Positions 9,167-17,149 of a stretch of 64,000 bases of DNA are shown here, one piece after another (position 1 is the stretch's first letter; the number at the start of each line of letters is the position of its first letter). The notes below the pieces were generated by a model that worked only from the letters and a program-made list of their open reading frames with translations, was not told the origin of the DNA and searched no databases. The stretch is from Nocardioides conyzicola (lineage in GTDB: Bacteria; Actinomycetota; Actinomycetes; Propionibacteriales; Nocardioidaceae). The DNA lies in the NCBI RefSeq assembly GCF_039543825.1, contig NZ_BAABKM010000002.1:2016133-2080132 (forward strand). The letters are read 5' to 3'. The translations under genes were made by a program, and so were the position numbers.

Positions 9167-9187
9167 TGCGGGTTCCTTTGGTCGAAG

Positions 9188-9784
9188 TCAGTTGGCTGCG
9201 GGGTTCAGCGCACCGTCGACCACGACGTAGTGGTCGGTGCCGGACGAGCTCACCCAGCGGCCGTCCCCGGTCGCGACCAGGGGACGACCCTCGCGGTCGA
9301 CCCACCCGATCTGGCGGGCCGGCACCCCCGCGACCAGGGCGTGGGACGGCACGTCCTTGGTGACCACGCTCCCGGCGGCGACCAGGGCCCAGGCCCCGAT
9401 GGTCACGGGGGCGACGCAGACGGCGCGGGCGCCGATCGCGGCCCCTTCCTCGATGGTCACGCCGACCGCCTCCCAGTCGTCGGCCGACTTGAGGTCGCCC
9501 TCCGGGGTGACGGCGCGGGGATACGTGTCGTTGGTGAGGACCACCGCGGGACCGATGAAGACGCCGTGCCCGAGCCGGGCCGGCTCGTAGACGAGGGCGT
9601 AGTTCTGCACCTTGCAGTTGTCGCCCAGCGTCACCCCGGACCCGATGTACGCGCCTCGGCCCACTACGCAGTCCCGGCCCAGCCGGGCGTGCTCGCGGAC
9701 CTGGGCGAGGTGCCAGATGGAGCTGCCCTCACCGATGACGGCGCGGTCGTCGACGTCGGCCGATGGAGCCACTCTCGTCGTCAC
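9188..9784 (-). CDS. wbpD: WbpD/WlbB-like hexapeptide N-acetyltransferase
   Basis: A 198-residue left-handed beta-helix acyltransferase with repeated hexapeptides (VDDRAVIGEGSSIWHLAQV, GRGAYIGSGVTLGDNCKVQN, GATIGA-like turns) and the conserved VPARQIGWV tail that marks WlbB/WbpD homologues. It should acetylate the 3-amino group to give UDP-2,3-diacetamido-2,3-dideoxyglucuronic acid. The start is a GTG at 9784, with GGAG about ten bases upstream. It is the first gene of the operon running into wbpE, wbpB and the polymerase. Confidence 0.87.
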   Translation of the reverse strand: MTTRVAPSADVDDRAVIGEGSSIWHLAQVREHARLGRDCVVGRGAYIGSGVTLGDNCKVQNYALVYEPARLGHGVFIGPAVVLTNDTYPRAVTPEGDLKSADDWEAVGVTIEEGAAIGARAVCVAPVTIGAWALVAAGSVVTKDVPSHALVAGVPARQIGWVDREGRPLVATGDGRWVSSSGTDHYVVVDGALNPAAN

Positions 9785-9893
9785 TGCGCTGCCGCTCCGA
9801 TGCTCGCCACCGGCGTCACCCCGTCCACTGGACCGTGACCGCCCACCAGCCGGGTCGGTCCCGGCGCGGCGGCGACCGGCATCGTATCCGAAG

Positions 9894-9916
9894 CGGTCCG
9901 CGGCCCGGCCGGACCG
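9894..9916 (-). terminator. Stem-loop after the GT4 gene
   Basis: CGGTCCG (9894-9900) pairs perfectly with CGGACCG (9910-9916) across a nine-base GC-rich loop, just past the stop of the glycosyltransferase at 9924 on the minus strand. There is no U tract, which is usual in high-GC actinobacteria. It separates the upstream three-gene operon from the wbpD operon. Confidence 0.45.
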
Positions 9917-9923
9917 AGGCCGG

Positions 9924-11156
9924 TCATCGCTTCCCGCCGGCGGTCGAGACGTCCCGGAGCTGCTGCGCCATCCGGTCTGCGATCGCGCCGAGGTCGTGGT
10001 GGACGAGGACGTAGTCGCGACCGTTGCGCCCCATCCGCTCCCGTTCGGCGGGGTCGGCGCGGGCCAGGCTCAGGAGAGCCGCGGCGAGCGCCGCGGGGTC
10101 CTCGGGCGGCACCGACAGGCCGCCGTCGCTCTCGAGCACGGCGTTGATCGGCGTGTTGACGGCGATCACGACCGGCCGGGCGGCCGCCATGTAGTCGTAC
10201 AGCTTGTTGGGGCTGATGCCGTTCAGGTACAGAGGAGAGTCCCGCCAGGTGATCACGAGGACGTCCGCCTCCTCCAGGAGCGCCGGGATGTCCTCCTTCG
10301 AGATCGGGTCCTCGAACGTGACGGTGGTGAGGCCGAGCGAGCGCGCCATCCGGTCGAGCGCGGCCTTCTCCTTGCCCTGGCCGACGAGGCGCAGGGACAT
10401 CGGTGGTGCCTCGGGGTCCTGCTCGACCAGCGCCCAGGCGTCGATCAGGGTGTCGAGGGCGTTGGGCACGCCGTGCGCGCCGGCGTACAGCACCGTCACG
10501 GGGCCGGTCGCGCCGCGGGCCACCTGCTCGCGCGCCTCGATCGACCCGGCGTCGACGCCGTTCGGCACGCGGACCATCGGCGGTGGGGACGAGCAGACGG
10601 AGCGCACGTGCGCCTCGCTCCCCGGGAGCACCAGGAAGATGACGTCGGCCGACGAGTAGAGGATGCGCTCGATCCCGCTCATCAGGAGCACGAGCGGGTG
10701 ACGGCGCGACATGCCCATCAGCTCGACCAGGGAGAGCGGCCACAGGTCGCGGACCTCCAGGGCGAAGGGCACCCGGAAGAAGCGCGCCACGATCAGCGCG
10801 GCGAGCGCGCCGAAGAGGTGCGGGCTCGAGCCGAGCACGACGTCGGGGCGCTCGCGACGCGGCGTGCGGGCGGCCTTGACCAGGACCCGGACCGCGAAGT
10901 CGACCATGTTCAGGACGCGCCGTACGCCGTTCGCGGGCGCCACGCCGACGTCGACCGTCTGGAACCTCTTCGCGGTCGAGTAGCCGGCGTCGCCGAGATT
11001 CCAGTAGTGGGCGCGGCCGGAGATGATCACGGTGTCGACGTTCTGGCGCTCCTCCATCAGCCGGGTGAGCGTGGCGTGCCGGGTGATGCCCGGGGCCGAC
11101 TCCGGGATGGCGTACTGGTTGACGAGCCAGACCTTGAGTGCTCGTCCGGTGGTCAC
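9924..11156 (-). CDS. Glycosyltransferase family 4 (WbuB-like)
   Basis: A 410-residue GT-B fold glycosyltransferase. The N-terminal half starts VWLVNQYAIPESAPGITRH, as in WbuB-type amino-sugar transferases; GSSPHLFGALAAL and VRDLWPLSLVELMGM follow. The C-terminal half holds the GT4 nucleotide-sugar site (LRLVGQGKEKAAL, then ISPNKLYDYMAAARPVV with the usual glutamate position altered). It is cytoplasmic and probably adds the second sugar to the undecaprenyl-linked first sugar. It starts with GTG at 11156, overlapping the stop of the phosphoglycosyl transferase by four bases, which supports sequential action. Confidence 0.85.
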   Translation of the reverse strand: MTTGRALKVWLVNQYAIPESAPGITRHATLTRLMEERQNVDTVIISGRAHYWNLGDAGYSTAKRFQTVDVGVAPANGVRRVLNMVDFAVRVLVKAARTPRRERPDVVLGSSPHLFGALAALIVARFFRVPFALEVRDLWPLSLVELMGMSRRHPLVLLMSGIERILYSSADVIFLVLPGSEAHVRSVCSSPPPMVRVPNGVDAGSIEAREQVARGATGPVTVLYAGAHGVPNALDTLIDAWALVEQDPEAPPMSLRLVGQGKEKAALDRMARSLGLTTVTFEDPISKEDIPALLEEADVLVITWRDSPLYLNGISPNKLYDYMAAARPVVIAVNTPINAVLESDGGLSVPPEDPAALAAALLSLARADPAERERMGRNGRDYVLVHHDLGAIADRMAQQLRDVSTAGGKR

Positions 11157-11749
11157 GAGAGGGCCCTTCTGACGGTGGCGAGCATGATCAACAGGTCGCC
11201 GGTCAGCGAGCGCGAAGCGACGTACTGCTGGTAGATCTCGAGCTTGTGGGGCATGACGATGGTGCGGTAGGCCTCGACCGGGTCGGGGTAGCGGGCCAGG
11301 ACCGCCTCCTCGTCGAACAGCTCGACGGCCGCGGGGTCGGTGATGCCGGGCCGGACGGAGAGGACCACCGCCCTGGCCTCGTCGGGCCAGTCCTCGACGT
11401 ACTGCGGGACCTCCGGCCTGGGGCCGACCAGGCTCATGTCACCGGCGATCACGTTGAACAGCTGGGGGAGCTCGTCCAGCTTGGTCCTGCGCAGCTGCCG
11501 CCCGAGCCGCGTGATCCGCGCGTCGCCGGAGACGGTGACCTGCGGGCTCGGTGCCGGGGAGGACGCCATGGTCCGGAACTTGAGGATCTGGAAGGGGCGG
11601 CCGTGGTGACCCACCCGTGTCTGCCGGAAGAGGACCGGCGACCCGTCGAGGACGCGGACGAGGACGGCGACGGTCAGCAGCACCGGGGAGAGCAGGACCG
11701 CTCCCACCCCTGCGCCCACGAGGTCGACGATGCGCTTGAGCACGGTCAC
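11153..11749 (-). CDS. Phosphoglycosyl transferase, PglC-like bacterial sugar transferase
   Basis: A 198-residue monotopic phosphoglycosyl transferase that moves a sugar-1-phosphate from UDP to undecaprenyl phosphate and so starts the lipid-linked glycan. One re-entrant hydrophobic segment lies at residues ~12-33, followed by RQTRVG, KFRTM (57-61), the catalytic Asp-Glu pair in RTKLDELPQLF (Asp92-Glu93) and SLVGPRPE. The minimal PglC size, without the extra membrane domain of WcaJ/WbaP, fits diNAcBac-type first sugars. I start it at GTG 11749, which overlaps the aminotransferase stop by four bases; the longer open frame upstream is antisense noise. Confidence 0.9.
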   Translation of the reverse strand: MTVLKRIVDLVGAGVGAVLLSPVLLTVAVLVRVLDGSPVLFRQTRVGHHGRPFQILKFRTMASSPAPSPQVTVSGDARITRLGRQLRRTKLDELPQLFNVIAGDMSLVGPRPEVPQYVEDWPDEARAVVLSVRPGITDPAAVELFDEEAVLARYPDPVEAYRTIVMPHKLEIYQQYVASRSLTGDLLIMLATVRRALS

Positions 11750-13014
11750 GTCCCCGCGAGGCAGGACCGGACGGCCGCGATCACGCGCTCGACCTGGCGG
11801 TCGGTCAGCGCGGACGAGATGGGCAGGCTGACCACCCGCTCGAACGACTCGCTGGCCACCGGGAACTCCTCGTCGTGGAGGTCGTAGCGCTCGCGCCAGT
11901 AGCTCATCTTGTGCAGCGGGATGAAGTGGACGCTCGTGGCCACACCGACGGCGCTGAGGGCCGCCACGAACGCGTCGCGGTCCACGGGGGCGTCGAGGAG
12001 ACGCACGCTGTAGAGGTGCCAGGCGTGGGTCGTGCCGGCGTCGGGCGCGGCGGGCAGCTCGAGCGGGAGCTGGGCGAACGCCTCGTCGTAGCGGGCGGCG
12101 ATCTGCTGCCGACGCTGCCGCATGTCCTCGGCCCGGGAGAGCTGGACGCGACCCATCGCGGCCGCCATGTCGGTCATGTTGTACTTGAAGCCGGGGGCCA
12201 CGACGTCGTACTGCCAGCTCGCCCCGACCCGCGTGTAGCGGTCGAGGACGTCGCGGTCGATCCCGTGCAGGCGCATGGTGCGGACGCGCTGCGCGATGCG
12301 TTCGTCCGGCGTCGTGAGCATGCCGCCCTCGCCGGTCGTCATCGTCTTCGTGGCGTAGAAGCTGAAGACCGTCGCGGCCGAGGCGGAGCCGCCGACCGTC
12401 CGGCCCGCCCGGGCGGCCGGGAACGCGTGCGCGGCGTCCTCGACCGTCACGAGGCCGTGCTTCGCGGTGAAGGTCTCCAGGGAGACGGGCTCCATGGGCA
12501 GGCCACCGAAGTGCACCGGCACGACCCCGCGGGTGCGCGAGGTGACCTTCTGCTCGGCGAGGTCGAGGTCGAGCGTGAGGGTGGTCGGGTCGACGTCCAC
12601 GAACACCGGGTCCGCCCCCAGGTAGCGGACCACCTCGGCGGAGGCGGTGAAGGTCCACGTGGGCACGAGGACCTCGTCGCCCGGGCCGATCCCGGCCGCC
12701 TCGAGGGCCAGGTGGAGCCCGGCCGTCGCGCTGTTCAGGGCGACGGCGTGGGCCGCGCCCACGCGCTCGGCGAACTCGCGCTCGAACGCGGCCGTCACCG
12801 TGCCCGTCGTCAGCCAGCCCGACCTGATCGCCTCGCTGACTGCCGCTGCTTCCGACTCGCCGACGTCCGGCTGGGCGAACGGGATGGTCTCGTCGAGCGT
12901 CGCGATGATGAAGTCCTGAGATCGGGGAGCGTTGACCCGCGGATCGTACCTAAGTCCGGGCGCGGGGCCCGACGCGCGTGCGGAGTGGTTGCAGGCGGTG
13001 GGTTCTGTCGCCAT
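11746..13014 (-). CDS. DegT/DnrJ/EryC1 sugar aminotransferase (PglE/PseC/ArnB-like)
   Basis: A PLP aminotransferase of 422 residues from the ATG at 13014. The core begins around residue 44 at IPFAQPDVGESEAAAVSEAI, where family members normally start, and ends normally. The PLP lysine is Lys223 in FYATKTMTTGEGGM, and VEDAAHAF (from 191) carries the PLP aspartate. The likely role is conversion of the 4-keto-6-deoxy-HexNAc made by the membrane dehydratase into the 4-amino sugar that the adjacent PglC-like enzyme loads on the lipid carrier. There is no ATG, GTG or TTG between 13014 and the conserved core, so the ~43-residue leader is either real or the native start has been lost. The ATG at 13014 has no ribosome binding site and abuts the start of the divergent hydrolase gene. 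Confidence 0.85.
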   Translation of the reverse strand: MATEPTACNHSARASGPAPGLRYDPRVNAPRSQDFIIATLDETIPFAQPDVGESEAAAVSEAIRSGWLTTGTVTAAFEREFAERVGAAHAVALNSATAGLHLALEAAGIGPGDEVLVPTWTFTASAEVVRYLGADPVFVDVDPTTLTLDLDLAEQKVTSRTRGVVPVHFGGLPMEPVSLETFTAKHGLVTVEDAAHAFPAARAGRTVGGSASAATVFSFYATKTMTTGEGGMLTTPDERIAQRVRTMRLHGIDRDVLDRYTRVGASWQYDVVAPGFKYNMTDMAAAMGRVQLSRAEDMRQRRQQIAARYDEAFAQLPLELPAAPDAGTTHAWHLYSVRLLDAPVDRDAFVAALSAVGVATSVHFIPLHKMSYWRERYDLHDEEFPVASESFERVVSLPISSALTDRQVERVIAAVRSCLAGT

Positions 13015-14525
13015 GATGCGCGACGTGACCCGAGCCTGGAGCGTCGTCGTCGTCCTCACCGCGCTGCTGGTCGCCTCGCTCCCGACCGCCGTCGTCGCCG
13101 ACCCTGCTCGGCTGCCCCGCCTGCATGCCACGACCGGCGCCCACCCGGGCGTCTTCGACGAGCGCGGCGCGCGGGTGCTCCTCAACGCCGTCAACGTCAA
13201 CGGGCTCGGGGAGTACTACCAGGCGAACCCCGACTTCGCGACGACCGTGCCGGTGCGCCGGTCGGACTTCGCGGAGATCGCCCGGCGGGGGGTTCAGCTC
13301 GGTGCGGCTGGTCGTGAGCTGGTCGCGGTTGGAGCCGACCCGGGGTGCGTACGACGAGGCCTACGTCGCGCGGATCAAGAGGGCCGTGCGGCAGGCGGCG
13401 TCGTACGGGCTCTACGTGGTGCTCGACATGCACCAGGACGCCTGGGGCGTCGCCGTCGACACCCCGCCCGGCGTCACCTGCCCGGACGGCACCAGCCCCG
13501 CGAACGGCTGGGACGGCGCGCCGGAGTGGGCCACTTTCACCGACGGTGCCACCACGTGCCGCAACGGCGAGCGCGAGCTGGCGCCGGCGGTGCGGCACGC
13601 CTGGGAGAGCTTCTACGCCGACAGGCACGGCATCCAGACCCACCTGGTGCGGACCTGGGCCCGGCTCGCCGGTGACGTCGCCACGAACCCCGCCGTCGCC
13701 GGGTTCGACCTGCTCAACGAGCCCGGCTTCGGCACCACCCCCGGCGCGGACGTCGACGGCCTGGGGGCGTTCTACGGCAGGGCGATCACGGCGATCCGCC
13801 GCGCCGAGCGCCGCGCCGGCGGTTTCCACCACATCGTGTTCTTCGAGCCGGGCGTGCTCTGGTCGGCCGTCGGGTCGAGCCCGACGCCAGCGCGGTTCAC
13901 CCAGGACGAGAACATCGTCTTCGCTCCCCACGTGTACGCCGAGAGCATCTCGCCGAACACGATCGAGAGCGGCTTCGCGTCGGCCCGGGCCACCGCGGCG
14001 TCGTACGGCGTGACCGTGTGGGTCGGGGAGTGGGGCTTCTTCTCCGCCGACCCGGCGGACGACGCCGACGAGCTCGACCGCTACACCGACGCGCTCGACA
14101 CCCACCAGTACGGCGGCGCGTGGTGGAGCTGGAAGCAGGCGTGCGGCGATCCCCACGTCATCCACCAGCCCGGCGGTCTGCCCGACTCCGTCTCGCCCAG
14201 CCTGATCCGCTACTCCTGCCCGTCGGGCGCCCGGGCGACCGGCCCGGCGCCGGCGTACGCCCAGGCGCTCCTCCGCCCGCTCGCCCGCGCCGTGCCGGGG
14301 AGGATCAAGCGGCTCCGGTCCGACGGCCGCGCCGGCACCTTCGACCTCGTGGGCACGCGGGACCGCACGGCCGACCGGTGCGCGCTGCGGGTGTTCGTGC
14401 CGAAGGTGTGGGCGAAGGAGAAGGTCCGGGTCACGGGGATCGACCGGCTCCGGCGCCACCACCGGCAGGGCAACGTGGTCCTCTCCGGCTGTGTCCACCG
14501 GAAGTTCCGGCTTCGCATCGGGTGA
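13013..14525 (+). pseudogene. Secreted GH5 hydrolase (endoglycosylceramidase-like), interrupted by a frameshift
   Basis: The frame starting at 13013 encodes a signal peptide (VVVVLTALLVASLPTAVVA) and the first part of a glycoside hydrolase family 5 domain, down to SDFAEIARRG near 13290. The reading then continues in the +1-shifted frame as FSSVRLVVSWSRLEP and runs to 14525. The switch falls on a run of six G (13287-13292); five G would restore one protein of about 500 residues. The catalytic domain keeps FDLLNEPGFG (acid/base Glu), FFEPGV and WVGEWGFFS (nucleophile Glu). A basic beta-type C-terminal domain follows. GH5 enzymes of this type cleave beta-glycosidic bonds of glycolipids or glucans outside the cell. 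Either the gene is inactivated or phase-variable, or the sixth G is a sequencing error. Confidence 0.8.
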
Positions 14526-14536
14526 GTGGGCGCAAC

Positions 14537-14542
14537 TAGAGT
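14537..14542 (+). promoter_or_regulatory. Leaderless-type -10 element of the PhzE-like gene
   Basis: TAGAGT ends six bases before the ATG at 14549. There is no Shine-Dalgarno sequence, so transcription probably starts at or next to the A of the start codon. Confidence 0.55.
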
Positions 14543-14548
14543 TCGGCC

Positions 14549-16483
14549 ATGACGACGACACCCTCTGCCCGGGAAGCCATCGCGGCCATCCAGGGGCACG
14601 AGGCGTGGGCGATCATCCGGCGCTCCACGCGGGCCGGCGACCGGCCGACGGTCGGGATCGTCGGCGGCCGCCGCAGCGTCGTCGACTCGATCCTCGACGT
14701 ACCGCTGACCGAGGGCGTGCCCGAGGCCGGGCACATCGCCGACCGGCTGGTGGCGATCCCGTTCCGGCAGGTGCAGGAGCGCGGCTTCGAGGCCCACGAC
14801 GACGGCACCCCGCTCGTGGTGGTCGACGTCGAGTCCGAGCTGGAGTTCTCGGTGGCGGAGGTGGTCGACGCCATCGACGACACCGGCGTCGACTTCGCGG
14901 ACCGTGGCGGCTTCGAGACCGACGACGCGGAGTACGGCAAGCTCGTCGAGGCGATCATCCGCGACGAGATCGGCCAGGGCGAGGGCGCCAACCTGGTCAT
15001 CGGGCGCCACTACCGGGCGAGCGTCGCCGACTGGAGCGCCGCCACGGCGCTCACCGTCTTCAGGCGCCTGCTCGAGCGCGAGCGCGGGTCGTACTGGACC
15101 TACGTCTTCTTCACCGGCGACCGCTACCTGATCGGCGCGAGCCCCGAGCGGCACGTCTCGATCCACGGTGGCGACGTGCGGATGAACCCGATCAGCGGGA
15201 CCTTCCGGCTGCCCGCCGACGCCGGCCCGGCGCTGAAGCCGCAGCTGCTCGACTTCCTCGCCGACGAGAAGGAGATCTACGAGCTCTTCATGGTCGTCGA
15301 CGAAGAGCTGAAGATGATGTGCGACATCTGCCACGAGGGCGGCCAGGTGCTCGGGCCGTTCCTCAAGCCGATGAGCCGGCTCGTCCACACGGAGTACCTC
15401 CTCGCCGGCCGCACCAACCGGGACCCCCGGGAGGTCCTGCGCGACACGATGTACGCCGCCACCGTCACCGGCTCACCGGTGGAGAACGCGTGCCGGCTGA
15501 TCAAGCAGTACGAGTCCGTCGGCCGCGGCTACTACGGCGCCGCGCTGGCCATCCTCGGCCGCGACGAGGAGGGCGGACCGGTCGTGGACAGCCCGATCGT
15601 CATCCGCACGGCCGACGTCGGGCTCGACGGCCGGCTCACGGTCACCGCCGGCGCGACCCTGGTGCGCGACTCCGACGCGGCGTACGAGGTGGCGGAGACG
15701 CATGCCAAGGCCGGTGGCATCCTCAGCGCCTTCGGCCTGGTGCCGCCCGCGCCGACGCCGAACGTCGACGTCGCGGAGCTCGTCAACGACGAGGACGTCC
15801 TGCTCGCGCTCAACAGCCGCAACCGTCGGCTGTCGAGGTTCTGGCTCACCGACCAGGGCGGCGCCGCGCCCGACCCGCGGCTCGCGGGGAGGTCCGTCGT
15901 CATCGTCGACGGCGAGGACGACTTCGTGAACATGCTGCGGCACGTGCTCGGCGTCTTCGGGATGACCAGCGAGGTGGTCCGGCACGAGGAGTACGCGCCG
16001 GGCGTGCTCGACGGCTTCGACCTCGTGATCGTCGGTCCCGGGCCGGGCGACCCGCGCGACGGGGACGACCCGAAGATGGCGCAGCTGCGGGCCGCGGTCG
16101 CCGAGCTGATGGCGGCCGAGCGGCCGTTCCTCGCGGTCTGCCTGGGGCACCAAGCGCTGTGCCACCACCTCGGGATCCCGCTCGCCTACAAGGACATCGT
16201 CTTCCAGGGGACGCAGTCGCCGGTGAGCATCGACGGGCGCACCGAACGGGTCGGCTTCTACAACACCTTCGTCGGTCGCCTGGGTGCCGAGGGTGCCCCC
16301 GACGGCGTCGTCGTCGAGGCCGATGTCCAGACCGGTGACATCCACCTGGTGCGGGGTCCGCACTACCGAGGGATCCAGTTCCACGCCGAGTCGATCCTCA
16401 CCGAGCACGGCTTCGACCTGCTGCACACCCTGGTGCGTGACCTTCTGGTCGAACCCGGCGACAACCCGACGGCCGGGCGGTAG
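14549..16483 (+). CDS. PhzE-like fused anthranilate/aminodeoxyisochorismate synthase
   Basis: A 644-residue fusion of a chorismate-binding (TrpE/PhzE-type) domain, roughly residues 1-430, with a class I glutamine amidotransferase domain, roughly 445-640. The chorismate domain has the family's GSYWTYVFFTGDRYLIGASPE and HVSIHGGDVRMNPISGTFR, and the DIE-type region VDEELKMMCDICHEGGQV. The amidotransferase triad has its cysteine at about 531 in FLAVCLGHQALC, with FHAESIL near the end. The sequence resembles PhzE and the actinobacterial anthranilate synthase family more than housekeeping TrpE. The product could be anthranilate for tryptophan or 2-amino-2-deoxyisochorismate for secondary metabolism. 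No phenazine genes are nearby, so anthranilate is more likely. Confidence 0.85.
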   Translation: MTTTPSAREAIAAIQGHEAWAIIRRSTRAGDRPTVGIVGGRRSVVDSILDVPLTEGVPEAGHIADRLVAIPFRQVQERGFEAHDDGTPLVVVDVESELEFSVAEVVDAIDDTGVDFADRGGFETDDAEYGKLVEAIIRDEIGQGEGANLVIGRHYRASVADWSAATALTVFRRLLERERGSYWTYVFFTGDRYLIGASPERHVSIHGGDVRMNPISGTFRLPADAGPALKPQLLDFLADEKEIYELFMVVDEELKMMCDICHEGGQVLGPFLKPMSRLVHTEYLLAGRTNRDPREVLRDTMYAATVTGSPVENACRLIKQYESVGRGYYGAALAILGRDEEGGPVVDSPIVIRTADVGLDGRLTVTAGATLVRDSDAAYEVAETHAKAGGILSAFGLVPPAPTPNVDVAELVNDEDVLLALNSRNRRLSRFWLTDQGGAAPDPRLAGRSVVIVDGEDDFVNMLRHVLGVFGMTSEVVRHEEYAPGVLDGFDLVIVGPGPGDPRDGDDPKMAQLRAAVAELMAAERPFLAVCLGHQALCHHLGIPLAYKDIVFQGTQSPVSIDGRTERVGFYNTFVGRLGAEGAPDGVVVEADVQTGDIHLVRGPHYRGIQFHAESILTEHGFDLLHTLVRDLLVEPGDNPTAGR

Positions 16484-16495
16484 GCTTCGCCCTAC

Positions 16496-16554
16496 GGCGG
16501 TGCCGTTCGTGGGCCCGGTGAAGACTGCCCCCCAGCTTCATCGGGCCCTCCGCC
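16496..16554 (+). other. Strong nested hairpin between the PhzE-like gene and pabA
   Basis: GGGCCCGGTGAAG (16511-16523) pairs with CTTCATCGGGCCC (16536-16548), 13 pairs with one G-U, around a C-rich 12-base loop. An outer GGCGG (16496-16500)/CCGCC (16550-16554) pair flanks it. It follows the upstream stop by 12 bases and precedes the pabA promoter, so the simplest reading is a terminator without a U tract. A regulatory RNA is possible. Confidence 0.5.
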
Positions 16555-16564
16555 ATCTCCTCAC

Positions 16565-16570
16565 TAGGTT
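16565..16570 (+). promoter_or_regulatory. Leaderless-type -10 element of pabA
   Basis: TAGGTT ends six bases before the GTG at 16577, directly after the strong hairpin. No ribosome binding site is present. Confidence 0.55.
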
Positions 16571-16576
16571 GGGCCC

Positions 16577-17149
16577 GTGACGATGCCGGAGCCCGACGTG
16601 GTCGTGGTCGACCACCACGACTCCTACACCTGGAACCTCGTGCACCTCGTCGCCTCGGTGACCGGCGTGCTGCCGACCGTCGTCCAGCACGACGAGGCCT
16701 CCGTCGAGGACGTGCTGGCCCACTCCCACGTCGTGCTCTCTCCCGGTCCGGGCCACCCGGCCGAGCCGGCCGACTTCGCGGTCGGCGTCGAGGTGCTGCG
16801 CCGGGCGGCGCGGCCGGTGCTGGGCGTCTGCCTGGGCATGCAGGGCCTGGTGACGGCGTACGGCGGGACCGTCGGCCGGGTCGAGCCCGCGCACGGCGAG
16901 GTCGCCGCGGTCGACCACGACGGTCGGGGCGTCTTCGCCGGCCTGCCGTCGCCGCTGACGGCCGTGCGCTACCACTCGCTGGCGGCGCTCGTCGTGCCCC
17001 CGGCGCTGGAGGTGACCGCGACCGTGGGCGACGTGGTGATGGGCGTCCGGCACCGCACCCTGCCCCTGGAGGGCGTGCAGTTCCACCCGGAGTCGATCCT
17101 CTCCGAGCATGGTGCCCGCCTGGTCGCGAACTTCCTGGGGCTGGCGTGA
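16577..17149 (+). CDS. pabA: Aminodeoxychorismate synthase, glutamine amidotransferase subunit
   Basis: A 190-residue class I glutamine amidotransferase. HHDSYTWNL opens the domain, SPGPGHP is at 55-61, the catalytic Cys85 is in VLGVCLGMQGL, and the His/Glu pair is in GVQFHPESIL (about 168-170). It supplies ammonia to PabB, whose GTG start overlaps its stop by four bases. The pair converts chorismate and glutamine to 4-amino-4-deoxychorismate for folate. A TrpG role is less likely because the partner next door is PabB-like and a fused PhzE-like enzyme lies upstream. Confidence 0.88.
   Translation: MTMPEPDVVVVDHHDSYTWNLVHLVASVTGVLPTVVQHDEASVEDVLAHSHVVLSPGPGHPAEPADFAVGVEVLRRAARPVLGVCLGMQGLVTAYGGTVGRVEPAHGEVAAVDHDGRGVFAGLPSPLTAVRYHSLAALVVPPALEVTATVGDVVMGVRHRTLPLEGVQFHPESILSEHGARLVANFLGLA

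Noticed and set aside
14549..16483. PhzE-like gene considered as the start of a phenazine cluster
   Set aside because: No phzB, phzD, phzF or phzG homologues occur nearby; the next genes are for folate synthesis.
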